DNA of 64,000 nucleotides from Stratiolaelaps scimitus (Eukaryota; Arthropoda; Arachnida; Mesostigmata; Laelapidae), in NCBI GenBank assembly GCA_019614645.1, contig JABWDB010000001.1, positions 26,963,501 through 27,027,500 on the forward strand, read 5' to 3'. The position numbers and the translations under genes were made by a program. Shown here piece after piece: positions 24,615-36,705 of this stretch; the first letter of the stretch is position 1; the number at the start of each line of letters is the position of its first letter. The notes under the pieces were generated by a model. That model made no database searches. It was not told the origin of the DNA and was given only the letters and a program-made list of their open reading frames with translations.

Positions 24615-26413
24615 CACTCTTCGCGCACTCACTAAGGCTGGCTGCCGAATGTTCGATCGAAACAGGTCGTGATGTCTCCTCACCCCTTTGAGCCTACTTC
24701 GAGTGAATTCGTAGCTCCAACTGCTGCTGGCCACCGTGCGCGACCTGTCCGCGTATCCGGCCCGGCGGCTGCGCGCATATTTCTCTAGATAGTTAGATCG
24801 GAAGATAGAGTGATATAAAGTTAGCGAGCATCGGAAAGCCTGCTGGCGTTGGAAGGGCTCCTGTTTGAAATCAAACATTCAACAATATGTATAGGCACAA
24901 TATTCTCTCTTCCCTCTGTGTGCTCAGGGAGATAACAGCACTGAGCACACGGGGGCCGGTCGACGCTAGTACGAGTAGACGCCGGGAACGCCGAGAACAG
25001 CGAGTTGACGAGATCGCGATTGCTGGACCGGCTGCCTGTAGCGCCGCCTGTCCCTGCTCGCCGCGTTCGTGTTTCGGTAGAGGACGTCTGTAACTGCGTC
25101 GCGACGGTTGGCTGAACCGGCGGTTGGGCCTAGGCCGATAGGCCTCGATGAGTGGACGGATATACCATATTAGACAATTTACTAGCAGATCTCGCTCTGT
25201 GTGTGTGTGTGTGTGTATGTGTGGGAACAGCTGCCGTAACGATGGGAGAGACCCACTGAGTACAGACTGCTATTTCACTTACCGAAACGTCACTTCGTAT
25301 TTGACTTTAGCGCTGCCTTGACATCGAGCCAGGTTCGTCGAGTCTCCCAACACAGGTGACCTGCGAATAGATGGAGAACACTCACCGAGAACGAATGCAC
25401 GTATGAATATCAGGAAGGAAACGTCTCGGAAACATTTCTTTCTCCTGCTATAACATGGATCTAGATAGAGAGATCTAATAAGATGGAAACGGGGCGGGTC
25501 GTCGCTGGCAAATAGCGCAAGCTCTTATATGTGTGCACTCGTAAAAAACGCGTTGTTGAACTATCTACCGCGGTGTCGCCATTTCACAAGAACGCGAGAC
25601 GAGCATTTCCGATAGCCGATACCATATTATATCCATTTGTGTCGTTCAATGGATACTATACATAATAACCCATTTTACGCGCGTAGACGAAGAGTAGTTT
25701 GCCGACAGCGCTACAGAATCTCGTCCGTGGGCAATTGCTTTTGGCTCCAAAGAGGAGAATCTCCAAAATGTGTTCCACACGAAAGCTTGCGTAGATCCAA
25801 TCGGCATTAAGAATCCCGGGGAGTATTCTCCTTACGAATCTCTCGTTGCGTCTAATCCTGCTTTGTAATAGAGGCATCGTCTAACGCAGGCTCAACTATT
25901 TACGCATATTACGGGGTAGGTTATTGCTGGAGTCTGTATCGAATGCAATCGGTCTATTGCATCGCAAATGCCCATCATTGTGCCCCTGTAATGCAGCTAA
26001 TGGTGGTGCAGACATAACAGAGGGATAGGTGAAACGTCAGTGATTATTCTGAGGGGCGTCCCACGGTGTCCGTGCATCACCTCTGTTCGCAAATACAAGC
26101 GAGAACAAGGAATATTTCGAATATATTTTGAATCCACATTGGAGGCACGTATCGCCGATCAACCAAACACCGATCGTTGCATCGGTTTGTCAACTCAACG
26201 GCCTCCTCAAGGCAGTTTGCAGGGGAAATTTTTACTTACTACGGAGGTTCAGTGGACTCCAGGAGCATTCTCAAGGGTAACAGCGTTTATTGTCGTTTGG
26301 AAACAATGGAATGCAAGGATAGTTTCAGATCTAATAGGCATATCAACACATTAACCCTCGTTTTAGTTGAGTACTTAAGATGTATTTGCTAGAAATTAGG
26401 GATTTCTACATGA
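24301..26413. other. AT-richer stretch with GA repeats, no secure gene
   Basis: (GA)n runs lie at about 24493-24510 and 24588-24612, with (GT)n at 25197-25216. A small hairpin (TGTGCTCA ... TGAGCACA) sits near 24917-24948. The 73-codon frame 25656-25877 (-) and the frames at 26040-26392 (+) have no clear domain, though the latter directly precede the possible Penelope relic and may belong to it. Confidence 0.45.
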
Positions 26414-26566
26414 ATGGACATTTATCTCGGATCATATCGACGTAGTCAGATCTTATGTACAAATTGTAGGTGCTCCAAAATTTACATCGGACGAACAGTA
26501 AAGAATACCAGCGTTCCCTTTCACATTAGGATGAACAAAGCCTACACCATGCAGTTCGTCACCTAA
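26414..26566 (+). mobile_element. Possible Penelope-like element relic (GIY-YIG fragment)
   Basis: A 50-codon frame from ATG to TAA contains ILCTNCRCSKIYIGRTVK. The spacing Cys-x2-Cys, then Tyr-Ile-Gly-x-Thr followed by a basic residue, is what Penelope-like elements carry in their C-terminal GIY-YIG endonuclease. A downstream histidine and arginine fit loosely. The frame then ends, so only the first part of the nuclease would remain. No reverse transcriptase core was recognised upstream. A chance resemblance is possible because the motif is short. Confidence 0.3.
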
Positions 26567-26599
26567 CCTAGGAAACTTGGTCTAAACTAGGTCAAGTTG

Positions 26600-26700
26600 G
26601 TCTGCCTGCCGGCATGGCGTGGTGGACAAGGTAGGCAGTACCAAAAAGGGAGTTTGGTGGAGTCTGATGTTCAAATCTGAGTGGAGTCATATTTACTTTT
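26600..26700 (+). mobile_element. tRNA-like SINE candidate
   Basis: An A-box-like CATGGCGTGGTGGACAAGG is followed about 50 bases later by a B-box-like GATGTTCAAATCTGAG. This is the order and spacing of a tRNA-derived polymerase III promoter, but the sequence does not fold as a functional tRNA. Confidence 0.4.
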
Positions 26701-26849
26701 ATGGGCAGTATTTCCGCAATAGGATTCGTTAAGTAGTACTGGCAACTAATGTGTTCTGCGGCATAGCTAGCACTGTGCAGAAAGCAAGGCACCGTACACT
26801 TCCTGTATGCGTCATAAATACTGCATGTTTACATACACGGGGCTTTCTA

Positions 26850-27165
26850 CAGACACCCTATTGACCACAGTAGTTGTTTACAGGCGGGAAGTGGACAGAG
26901 GTATTGAGAGAAAGTCTGGTCTTGAGAGAGTGAGAGAGAAGTGAAGCAGCTGAGAGCTAACCACGTCATGTCCGTACGGTAAGGAGGATGTGTGGTGCTC
27001 GTGGCTGGGCTTGTACACATCTCACCACCCTTTACTGAAGAATGCTCTAAGCGATACCGGGAAGGGTGGTGCTGTTGAACATCGTCAACAGTTCCATAAG
27101 GGGGGTCGGCCATGGTGTTGGCATGCTCACGCAAGCCAACACCCCCCCTTTATAAAAAAAAAAGT
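26850..27165 (+). mobile_element. Retroposed element 3' end with hairpin and A-tail
   Basis: The stretch ends in CCCCCCCTTTATA plus about ten A residues (about 27144-27164), the mark of a poly(A)-type retroposon. Just before it is a stem GTGTTGGC ... GCCAACAC (about 27115-27144). The left limit is uncertain. No open frame with RT features was found, so a SINE or a severely truncated LINE fits. Confidence 0.35.
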
Positions 27166-27239
27166 CAAATTGGTCTACAAAACCACAAGAGTGCATGAAT
27201 ATTGAATGATTATTGTTGAGACCACATGTTTACTCGATA

Positions 27240-27276
<37 letters not shown>

Positions 27277-28093
27277 TGATTGCGAACACATTCGTCCAAG
27301 TCAACACAGCAACAGCCATCTAAATTAGGCAGATGTCTATCAATCACATAACTATAATTTATGAGAATAAAATGTTAACACATTGAATGAGCGAGATAAG
27401 ATACAAAGGTGCAGAAAACGAAGTAATGGGTTTCACTTTTTAAGCGACTTTTTTTTCGGTCTGTTAGCGCTGTAGATCATCGATGCCTGTAAATTCATTC
27501 GTGTCTATGCCAAGCAGGTCCGCCTCACGAACCCATCGCGTTCTTTCGTTGCGTGTCATATATATGCTCACCATATCGATTGAGATATCAGTGAAGGGAC
27601 CGGTTTAACATGAACCCAAGCTGAAAACTGGATTGCTTTTACGAACGAGTAACTTCTTGATTTGCATTCACCGTCGAGTGATTCCTCTCAGTCCAGTCGT
27701 CTGTCCACTCGGGAAGGAGCGGCGGGCGATTTACCCAAGTCAGGTGCAGTTAATCCAGTTTCGCTTCGAAACTCGGCTGTCACTTGTCATGCTTCAAGAA
27801 CAGCAGCTGGACCTTACATGCACGGTGCACTAAGCAAATATTAGGGCCGGCATTAGGCTTATTGGAGATCTTAGAGGCGACTTTCATGATGTCGTTTTGC
27901 GGAGAAGATAAAGGCCAGCCTCAGATAGACGACAAGATGGCAGAAATCGATTCTCTGCTCTGGTGCGTTTCGCTCTAGGGGGGGAGATATCTCTCGCGTT
28001 CAGCTGTCGTAACCGAAGTAGCGTGTACTCGGCACGTTCAGACCAGCAACGCACAAACCGTATTGCCAATGTGATGGTTGTTGATTGATTGCA
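27166..28093. other. AT-rich stretch, no secure gene
   Basis: A (TA)n tract lies at about 27238-27275. A frame at 27784-27978 (+) contains a protein-like run (EDKGQPQIDDKMAEIDSLLW) ending near a weak donor (CTCTG before GTGCGT), but no partner exon was found. Confidence 0.4.
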
Positions 28094-28318
28094 ATGAATC
28101 CAACTATTATAAGTATCTGTCCTACTGAAACATTATTTGGTTGCTGGTTACACCTGCCAGCAGGTCTCAAAGATGAGGCCATGGACTTCATAGGACTACG
28201 GGACAAATCGAAACTAAGAAACTCCAATTATCATCTCGTCGTTGCGTCCAACCGTCAGTTAATCAGCATTAAGATCGTCCGACTTCGCAGCATTACACAG
28301 ACATTCAACGACCTGTAA
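28094..28318 (+). CDS. Small unidentified ORF
   Basis: ATG to TAA, 74 codons, with fairly balanced amino-acid use and many codons of the form purine-N-pyrimidine. The peptide starts MNPTIISICPTE, contains LPAGLKDEAMDFIGLRDK and ends TQTFNDL. There is no signal peptide, membrane segment or known motif. It lies between an AT-rich spacer and the next GC-rich block. It could be a fragment of an exon or a relic; there is no independent support. Confidence 0.25.
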   Translation: MNPTIISICPTETLFGCWLHLPAGLKDEAMDFIGLRDKSKLRNSNYHLVVASNRQLISIKIVRLRSITQTFNDL

Positions 28319-30837
28319 TAGGTGCTATGAAGAACTTGAGTGGTACTTTAAATCTTGAATAAGTAAATGAATTAATGCACCTCCGTGTGCCAACTATGGC
28401 TAAGACTAGCCTCCTTGTAGTTCCAACTCCGATTCATCAATTTGTCGTAACTAAGCAATAAGCTTATTTATTACGATTGATTCCCGATTCGGTAAGCTGT
28501 TGCAAGAGCCTTCCCGAGACCTCAATGCGCCTCCTTCCATTTTTCGAGTTTTAGGTACGTCGTGCTCCTGCTGTTGCTGTTGTTGTTGTTATCGTCGTCG
28601 GCGTTGTCGTTATCGTTGTTCATTACTCCGACGCGTTCCTGTTACAGTTCACAACTGTTCAAGGAGAGGCATCTTCAGATCTCCTCTCAACGATACCATC
28701 CCCGAGGCTAAGTGTGCGAGCCTCTTCATTCCTCTGTCGACTTCAGAGGTCGAGGCGGAGAAATTCCTGAGACTTGTTTTTCTGCTGCCTGTTCTTATTT
28801 CGTCTTCATCTCGTTGTTCGTCGTTCTCTCCTTAGATTCAGATCACGCCGCGCCTGATCGACCCAGCTCGCGCTGCATCGCCCTGTCCGCAAGAGCGGAG
28901 TGTGGCGTCTCGAGTGGCCGCCGAGAGGCCGCCATCAGCGAGCTGAGAGTGAACGAGCGGGCCGTGAAGACTCGACGTCGACGTCTTCGACTGGTCTTCA
29001 TTCGAAGACCACATCAACGGCCAACGACCGGGCGAAGAGCGAGCGCTCCGAAGAGAAAGAAGAACACTGAGCAATTACCGCTCGGAGGAGGACCTCACTC
29101 ACTCACTCCTCACTCGGAGAGGCATGAAGATCACTTGTGGCGACCTGCCTCGAAGCGCCGCTGAGCGTGCAACATCACCAAAAGCGACTCGTCGGCAGCG
29201 TCCGTCGATCGGCAGTTTCGAATGGTCGACCCACCGAGGGAGGAGGGACTGGCGGACAGACCCACATACAGATCGACGAACAGATCGAGCGAGCGGCGTT
29301 CTGACTCACGCATGCTGCACTCGCACCGCACACAGATATATGCGGTCAGCACCAGGCCATCAGCAGCAGCAGCGGTGCGGTGCGGCCGCGAGCCGAAGTC
29401 GAGGAACACGGCAAGCGAGCAAGCAAGCGAGCGAGCGATCCGAGCGCAAAAAGTGAGGGGAAAGGGCAGCAGTGACCGAGAACAGTAGAAAGGAATCGAG
29501 CTACGAGGGAAGAAGACGACAACGATCGTTTTTTGTTGTTGTTGTTGTTGCTCGGAGGCGTTTGCTTGTTCGGGGACCAGCGGCCGCCGCCGCCGGCGTC
29601 GACGACGACGACGAGTGAGAGCGCTGCGAGTCGTTTTTGAAATCGGGACGACCACGGTCGGCTTCAGGCGACTGTGGACTGAGACAGTCCAAGAGACGAA
29701 ACAGAACAGCCCGGAGAAGCGGCCAGCTACACCAGCAGCATCAGCACGAGTGAGTAGTTGTAGTAGTAGTAGTGGTAGCAGATAGACTACAGAGAGAGTC
29801 TCCGATAGCCAGCGTCGTCATTGCGTGGCCGCTGTTGCGGCTGTTACCGTTGCTACAACAGCGACACGACTGCGGCTGGTGGCGGGCGGCGGAATCGACG
29901 TCGACTCTATCGACAAAGTCGACATAAGAAAGGTCTCTTGAAAATGGCCAGCGAACGATAGATGGTATGGACGGAGGAGGCGGCGGCGGCGGCGACGTCA
30001 GTGGCGATAGTGCAGCGGTCACTTGCTAGCTCACTCGGGGCTCGCTCTGTGCTCGCCGGTACTCGCACTTCGTTGCCACTGACTTAACTGACTCTGGGGC
30101 TCACTGCAGCGGCTACGACTAGTACAGCCACCGCGACCGCTGTTAACGTCAGGGTGAGGTTGAGGGTATTGTCGAGCCTGCCGGGAATGCTATCTGCGAC
30201 CGCTACTCTATTCTTATGTAGTCTCACTGCATTGGCTATACATAAACACAAACATATATAGCTGAGTCGAACGTTGTTGATTCGCGCTGATGCCCATCGT
30301 GGTGGTCATGGTAGTGTTGTGCTGCTGGTGCTGGTGGTGCTGCTGCTGCTGGTGGGTATGGTCGTAGCGATAGTATAATGACGGTAGTGGCGGTGTCACG
30401 AGAAGGGAAGATGGGACAAGGATATCCGAGAGAAGAAAGAGAGAGGCCCCGAGATAACCTCGGTCAATTCTTGGTCGTCTTCGACTACGTCGCTCAGCCA
30501 GCACAAGCGAAGTTTACCAGCTCCGAAGATCGCAGAAACAACAGCAGCAGCAGCAGGAGTACAGCTCAGAAATGCAGAATCAGAAAAGGGCAGTGACGCG
30601 TTCACACGTCGAGTCGGTGGGCCGAGTCGCCGGCGACTTCGGTGCGCTCTTGGGCCCCGTTTGCCGTGATGGCATCGCGGACGAACAGCAAACACGACGA
30701 GATTCACAAGCTCACTCGTTCAAGTATTGTAGATGGCCAGCGATATCGAGGGGCCAACGGAGCGAGGAGGGTTCGACTTCAGATTACGGAGGTCGTCAAA
30801 TCTGTCCATCCACGTCAGCATTGTATGCAGTTTCTTT
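28319..30837. promoter_or_regulatory. GC-rich block with triplet repeats and donor consensus
   Basis: AT-rich until about 28500, then GC-rich with GTT, GAC, CAG and CTG runs. A donor-like CAGCACGA before GTGAGTAG follows 29749 on the + strand, and AACGTCAGG before GTGAGG lies near 30148. ORFs are Arg/Ser-rich and open on both strands (for example 174 codons, 29131-29655 -). No domain is recognised. It resembles the other promoter-like blocks. Confidence 0.4.
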
Positions 30838-30876
30838 AATAAATCAATAAAGCTTTACCTTTACCTTAGTAAAGCT
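30838..30876 (+). mobile_element. Retroelement 3' tail, AATAAATCAATAAAG(C/G)TTTACCTTTAC type
   Basis: This carries AATAAATCAATAAAGC followed by TTTACCTTTACC. The same string occurs in reverse at 46213-46250 and a truncated form at 42490-42515. The shared end next to a CTTTAC-type tandem is typical of a non-LTR retrotransposon 3' terminus. The body upstream is not recognisable. Confidence 0.55.
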
Positions 30877-30879
30877 TAG

Positions 30880-31651
30880 TATTACCGGAAGGGTCGTTTC
30901 TGCATCGGGTCGTCCAATCGACACAAACGTCCCCCCAACAGCTTCGCTATCTGCTGATGATAGGGTAAAAGACTTGTAATCGAAACGCCACCTGGTGCCG
31001 TAGTTCCAGCTTTGAAACTTCGACGCTTCCGTAATTATAGAAAAAGCCAAGAAAGAAATTCAGGCTGAACACAAGAAGCGGACATGCACTCGACATTACA
31101 ACAACGATAATACAGTCCTTTGACTCTCTGCGCAAAATCGCACAATGAGATTAATTTTCGCCAAATTATTATCAAAGCAAAACTGGGTCTTTGGTTCGAC
31201 TCACCACTGGTTTTATCCAGTAACAAATTGTGTAGCCACCAACCAGACAAACATTGATTGTAGACTAAGCACAGCTGCGGTTCGTGCGTTGTCGTATCAT
31301 ATGAATACGACCGTATGCACTGAGTATGATGTTGACGAAAATCTCTGCTTGAAATGGCTTGATGTTGGAGAGTGCTTTTTGAGCCACAAAGAAATATAGG
31401 CTTTACTCCACTTGAAATGCTCCATACACACACCCGAAACCATAGGATGCTCTGCATCTACGCTGTGTCGCCCTGTCAAATTTCAAGTAATTTTCGTTTC
31501 GATGATGCACCTCACGCCATTTCTCACACAGGTATCAGTTGGGAGTTTCGCAATAGTTACGACTGACAGATCAATTTTTGTGTTCCATGTCGAATACAGA
31601 GAGAGTAGGCAATCCATTCTTATGATATTGGTCCACGTGGATGGCTGGTAG
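30880..31651 (+). pseudogene. Stop-interrupted Cys-rich glycoprotein-like reading frame
   Basis: One + strand frame keeps coding character from about 30880 to 31399 despite four stops. It has a lead segment (SITGRVVSASGRP), a helix-like basic/acidic stretch (IIEKAKKEIQAEHKKR), and then an 84-codon piece with ATG at 31145, two N-glycosylation sequons (NQT, NTT) and a cluster of cysteines. After its stop, the +1 shifted frame (31412-31651) continues with more spaced cysteines and a hydrophobic stretch. GNN-rich codons favour the + strand, while the other strand is closed in the same frame. It could be a decayed secreted or envelope-type protein of a mobile element or an old host gene; I do not recognise the family. 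It directly follows a retroelement tail. Confidence 0.35.
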
Positions 31652-33648
31652 CCGTAGCCAAATACGACCTTCAGCGGGAAACGGATTCATGCAAAACACT
31701 GCTACCGTACAGTATATATATATATATGTAAGGCACGGATTTTGCAAGGCATTTTTTTAGCAGCAAATATTTCGGATACGACAATTTGTGCTAGTGGCGT
31801 TTAAGACTACTTACATTTGTCGCATTGAATGAACATTTATTTTTGATAATCAAAATCGTTCACAAGTTGACACATGCATATGGCGGTATGGTTCGCGCCA
31901 GCGACAACAACCTCGCCCATCAATTGTACAGCGATCGTGGGGATCGCTGCGAACTCGGCCACTGAGATAAGTGGAACATTGATTTTTTGTTTATGATTTC
32001 ATGATATTTAATCTATATTACACAAACAGTATGAAAGGAAATCATATTATGATCGAATGAAGATTTTGTCGAAACGTCGAATCAACGGACACCTAATATT
32101 GGTGACAGTTCCGAACAATTGAGCTGTTCAATTAAACTCTGCGCGTGTTTTGAATCTCCCTACCACATTTATTCAGGCAATACAAGCGTATAGAGGGGTT
32201 GTTCCCGCTGGGATGTGGCGCTCTGACGATGTCATCTGCCCCCGATGGCATGCCAACCTCTTAATGGGATTTCCGTTCGGCCGCTGTTTCGTATCCGAGG
32301 GGCTTTTACGAAGAACTACTTTATTTGTTCCCACGGCTGACCCTCGACTGTCATCCTTCTGTGGCACAAAAGGCCTCGGTAGGCGATTTGACGCATTGCT
32401 TCAAGGACCTGTCAGGAGAGGGGGAGATCATGCTAGCAATCGTACTGTGGGCAGGAACTAAGGATTCTACATTCGCTTTTGCCTGCTGATTTAATGCAGT
32501 TGTTGAAGTACCAAGCTATCTCTAGAAATCAAATCCACTTTCCACCTGTTGATCGAATGTTCTTCATAAGAATTGGAACGAGTTTGTCGATTTGTTGAAA
32601 TGAACTAGAGATATTCTTCGATTGACGAGCCCCATTCTACGTTCGATCTATGCATATATGTAGCGATCTCTGAAGCTCAAAACCAACAAAATATCACCCA
32701 CAGCCTAATGACGTAAGGTGTTACCTCGGAAGTTTGGCAACATTTGAATGGACATGCGGCGTCGATTCTCGCCCATCGAGTTGTCCTGTCCGCGTGTGTG
32801 TCCGGTCGGTTATGTCACCGTCGTTGCTGCCGCTGCCGGAGTCGCAGAGCAGTCGTGAGAGCGTAGCACGAGCAGGCGAGCATTATCATGATCATCTCCT
32901 AGCTGAAGCCGCCACCGAAGGGACGGGCGGCGGTTCACCCCTACGCCATGCACCGGCCGTACTGGCGAGCCAAATACAGCCGAACCGAGCAGGGCAGAGC
33001 AGAGCAGAACGGAACGCAATAGAACACCGTAGCGCAGAACCACGACAGCAACAGAAACAGCAGCAGCAGCAGCGGCAGAATAGAATCTGCTGCGTATGTG
33101 ACTGAGTGGGAGGCCGAACAGAGAGCGCTCGCCGCTGGCTCACTCCTCCCGGTTGCTCATGTGTGGTGCTCCGCGGCATCGCTCCGTTGCCGTCGTTTTG
33201 GCCGGCAGTCGCTTGGCTTCTCCTCTGATGCCGCTACTGCTGCCTTTGCCGCTGTCCTCCTCCTGGTGGTGATTCGATGTGGCGCGCGGTGGTGTAGCCG
33301 TAGGCGACGCCGCAGACGGCTCGTTACTGTCCGCTGCTGCGGCTGGTGTGCGGGCGAATACATGCATCCTAATGCTTTTCAGCCCGCGACGACGATGGTA
33401 CGAATACGTTTTGCCAGCGGCGGCGGCGGCGGCGGCGGCTCGCTCGAGTCGAGTCGGGTCCTTCAGCGGGCTGCGGATATCGTCATTGCAGCACGGCGTC
33501 GACGGCGGGGCCGGTCGCCGCTGGATTCAAGAGCGGACGAAGAGCACGCACTAACGCCGTCGGAGGGAGCGAGCGAGCGAGCGTCTCCGAGAGCCGGCAA
33601 GAGAGCCTATTTGGCCTTCCTCGACAGCGAGCTATCTATCGCATGTAC
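31652..33648. other. AT-rich spacer, then start of a GC-rich block
   Basis: A short (TA)n lies near 31708-31726. A 103-codon frame at 32150-32461 (+) has no domain. From 32760 the DNA becomes GC-rich with CAG and CGG runs; the 208-codon + frame 33098-33724 is Arg/Ala/Ser-rich and compositional. No gene is called. Confidence 0.45.
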
Positions 33649-33812
33649 CTGCTTGCTTGAATCCCTGTATCGCAGGGGCTGGCTGGATTCTCAGTCGTCG
33701 CGCTCGTTTCCATTCTCGCTTTAGCGTCACTCCGTCGCTCAGCCGGCTCGGGCGTCTCCAATCCATTCTCATTCGGGCGTGCTCTTCGGCTAGACACGAC
33801 GGGAGGATCCAT
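33649..33812 (-). CDS. Candidate first coding exon (unidentified gene)
   Basis: An ATG at 33812 (peptide MDPPVVSSRRARPNENGLE...) opens 54 codons plus two bases, stopping at a consensus donor (AAGCAAGCAG before GTACAT). Twenty or so codons begin with G and many follow purine-N-pyrimidine, a coding signature that the opposite strand, although also open, shows less. The product is polar, rich in Glu, Ala, Arg, Ser, Thr and Pro, and probably disordered. Upstream on the same strand the frame stays open through Cys and Ala runs encoded by triplet repeats, which suggests a GC-rich leader. The gene would continue leftward beyond 33649 with an exon in phase 2; I did not find it. It is not a known family. 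Confidence 0.4.
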
Positions 33813-34730
33813 ACGCTGGTTACACCTTTGTTGTTTGTTGCTGGTGGCAGCGCTGGCGATGGTAGAGTACTGGAGGAGGAGAGGCCTACCTGCTGTTGCT
33901 GCTGCTGCTGCTGATCTGCCTCTACCTGACTGCCTGGCGACTCGCCGAATCAGACGCCGGCGGTGACTGAGCCGGTGGCAGCAACAACAACAACAACGTA
34001 AGCTAGTACAGTGGCGATGGCAACAACAACAACAGCAGCAGCAGCAGCAGAGCGCCGAAGACAACGACAACGACAGACAACAACAATGGCCCTCTGTGTT
34101 GGCTGTGCTCGTCGACGCCATAGAAGGAGGGTGAGCAGGATTCTATTTCGAAGGCGTTGGCGTCGGGGCAGAGCTTCGTCGAATAGGTGACAGCGGAGAC
34201 GGCAAGGCCTGGCCAGCTAACCGCGTTGCGCTGAGACTCGACTACACTCCACTCGATTGTCGCCGTCGACGACGATGACGCCAACGTTAGAGCAACAGCA
34301 GCGAACGTTTAGTGAGTAGCCTGCGCCGGCTCTGCCTGACTCACCGATGTCGCCAGTGGAGTCAGGTCGCTCGCGCGAATCTCGCCTTCGTGCCAGAGAC
34401 ACTGCGTGCCGCTGCAGCGCTCTATGCGTTGCCTTTACAGGAGAATGCAGCTGACGGATAGGATCGAACAGGAGAGGAATTCGATGCAGCAAGGGAGGGG
34501 GCAGGCCCAGCGGAGCCGACCTGATCTGAAGTGGTACGATGTTCCTCAGGATCGCTCGCTCCTCGCAATGCGCATGTGTATGTATATGACTCTACGCCGA
34601 GCGACCCGGCGGATTGACAGGCAGACGGGCGGATAACAGCCGTTCCAGTTGGTAGCACGTTTATTACCAGCGCCACTTAGCGTTAACTTGTAACTCTGCC
34701 AGGCTGCTACGCTAGCCACCAGCAGCGTAC
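33813..34730. promoter_or_regulatory. GC-rich leader / promoter block
   Basis: CTG and CAG runs (about 33893-33912 and 34031-34050), with no domain-bearing frame. It lies just upstream of the - strand exon at 33649-33812 and could hold its promoter. A - strand donor-like CATCG before GTGAGTCA lies near 34339. Confidence 0.35.
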
Positions 34731-36577
34731 GTGTGTGGTGAGAGCCCTTCCGAGTAAATACTCTAACCGATCACCAATGCGGCAGAGAGAAACTGAGATA
34801 GGGGGAGAGAGAGAGAGACAGACCCTGCAAAAAGCGTTGGACCCATTAGGCTTGGCCTTAGACAAATGCAAACACTATCGTAAAGGTTGTGCAAAACTAT
34901 GTCCACGCTACAGCATAGACGGAGCGTATTGTAGTTGGGTCAATTACTTGTTACACAACTTGAACTCGTAGATAAAGATGATATCTACTCTATATATGAC
35001 GATATTTTAGCTGTGTAGATACTCTGTAGATTGAAGGTCTGTGCACATTGCTCTATATTAAAGCGCTGCATGCAGATCATTTCACGAGACTTCTTCTCTA
35101 AGAATTGTCTGCTTAACATATTCGCGATGCTTCTAAGCCATATCAAATGGAAAGTAGATGGGTAGCTTGAGCCTAACTCGAACAAACAACAAAATGGGCT
35201 CGTAACTGGTAACTGATTGAGTTTTCTCAAACAATTTTTATTGTTTCGCAACTACTGCAAAAGTTTCTATCTAAGTCATCGTCACTCTATCTTGAGCCCT
35301 ATTCATATAGGGTCCGAGTACTATCGCACTGTACAGTATCACCACAGTCCCGGAGCTCCCATAACCAAAGCAAGACCTTATTATCGTTGGGAACCTAGCT
35401 GACAGTGTACAATAAGTCAATTCAACTTTGCTCTGGGATACACCTCTTTGGTCAAAGCTGTGTCCATTTAACCATTAGTCTATATATTTGTTTATATAAC
35501 AAGTATATTCGGTGGTGTTCTAACTTGTGACTGGATTAATCTGATCTGACGACTTACATCACTTGTTGAAGTACAGCCATCTTGGAAACTTTTGGCTATC
35601 CATAAGCTATTTTTGCGGTGATTAGAACTCATCACATTGCTCTCTATGGATTCACGTGCACCGTTGAATACGCCTGATGGTAGCTTGTCAGGTTGCTATA
35701 AGGAAAACAGCGAAGTACCGTTTCTATGTAGAACCACCAACCAAACGACGTCGAGAGAGCTACTAGCACAATCACATTGACGGGCGCCGATGAAATTCGA
35801 GACCCATAGCGATACCGCAAATGCTCTCAGAGGGTGGCTGGTAACGACACACTGGTCGCCAAAGCTCAAGACAACCTGGGACCAGCATATTTCTCGATGG
35901 ACAGAAACTTGCTCCCTTCAACAGAGTTCCGTCAGCACTGAACTCATGCTAGTGACAACCACTTCAGGATTGGAGCAAACGTCGCTCGATATTGATACTA
36001 CTGAAAATAAGAAAGGTTCCTGCTATTCCAAAGTTTTACCTAGTAGACGAACTGTCCAAAAATAGAGTGCAAACCTGAATGAACACAACGCAATTAGAAG
36101 CAATAGAAGTTGTTTCTGCTGAGTTGTTACATAAGTTGCCTAACAGCCGTTTCTATCGGTCTATTTTTGTCGCTGAAATGTTACATGGTTGACATGATCT
36201 AATTGATTTCAGCGAAGATTTCAAATTGATCAACTTGAGGCCTATTTCATTTTTAGTAGAGGCTGAAACTCTCGGCACTCATGCCCCGATAAGTAATGGG
36301 CAGTATCGCCTATGGAGCGGCGGGGACAGATGAGGCTGGATTAAAATCGATAAAATCGGGATTCAATTGAACAGTAGCAGAAGAGTGCACTTTGACTCAG
36401 TCATTTACATGCCGATGTCGTTATCTGGTTATGTTATCAAATGTCATCACCCTTTATTTATTTATTAGCCATTAGGCAAGCTGTGTTATATATTTTATGT
36501 CTTTTATGACGACAGCCAAACGTGTGGTACTCCTGCTTAAAATTGCTGTTTCGTCAATTCTGAGGTCATCCAATTCC
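34731..36577. other. AT-rich stretch, no gene
   Basis: A (GA)n run lies near 34801-34817. Frames at 34735-34971 and 35790-36065 (+) are short and unremarkable. No exon pair, tRNA or element end was recognised. Confidence 0.5.
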
Positions 36578-36705
36578 CGACAGTGGCCCAAGCTAGCAAT
36601 CGGTTGAGGGTTGTAGTCGGTGCGAGTCCGACACTACCTAGACGAACACCTCACATGTGAGGCTAGGTCTCCATAACGGGTTTCCCCCCAACCTCAAAAA
36701 AAACG
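36578..36705 (+). mobile_element. tRNA-like SINE candidate with A-tail
   Basis: An A-box-like GTGGCCCAAGCTAGCAATCGG is followed by a B-box-like GTCGGTGCGAGTCCGAC about 30 bases later. The unit ends in CCCCCCAACCTC plus eight A residues at about 36696-36704. A short palindrome (CCTCACATGTGAGG) lies inside. Confidence 0.4.
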
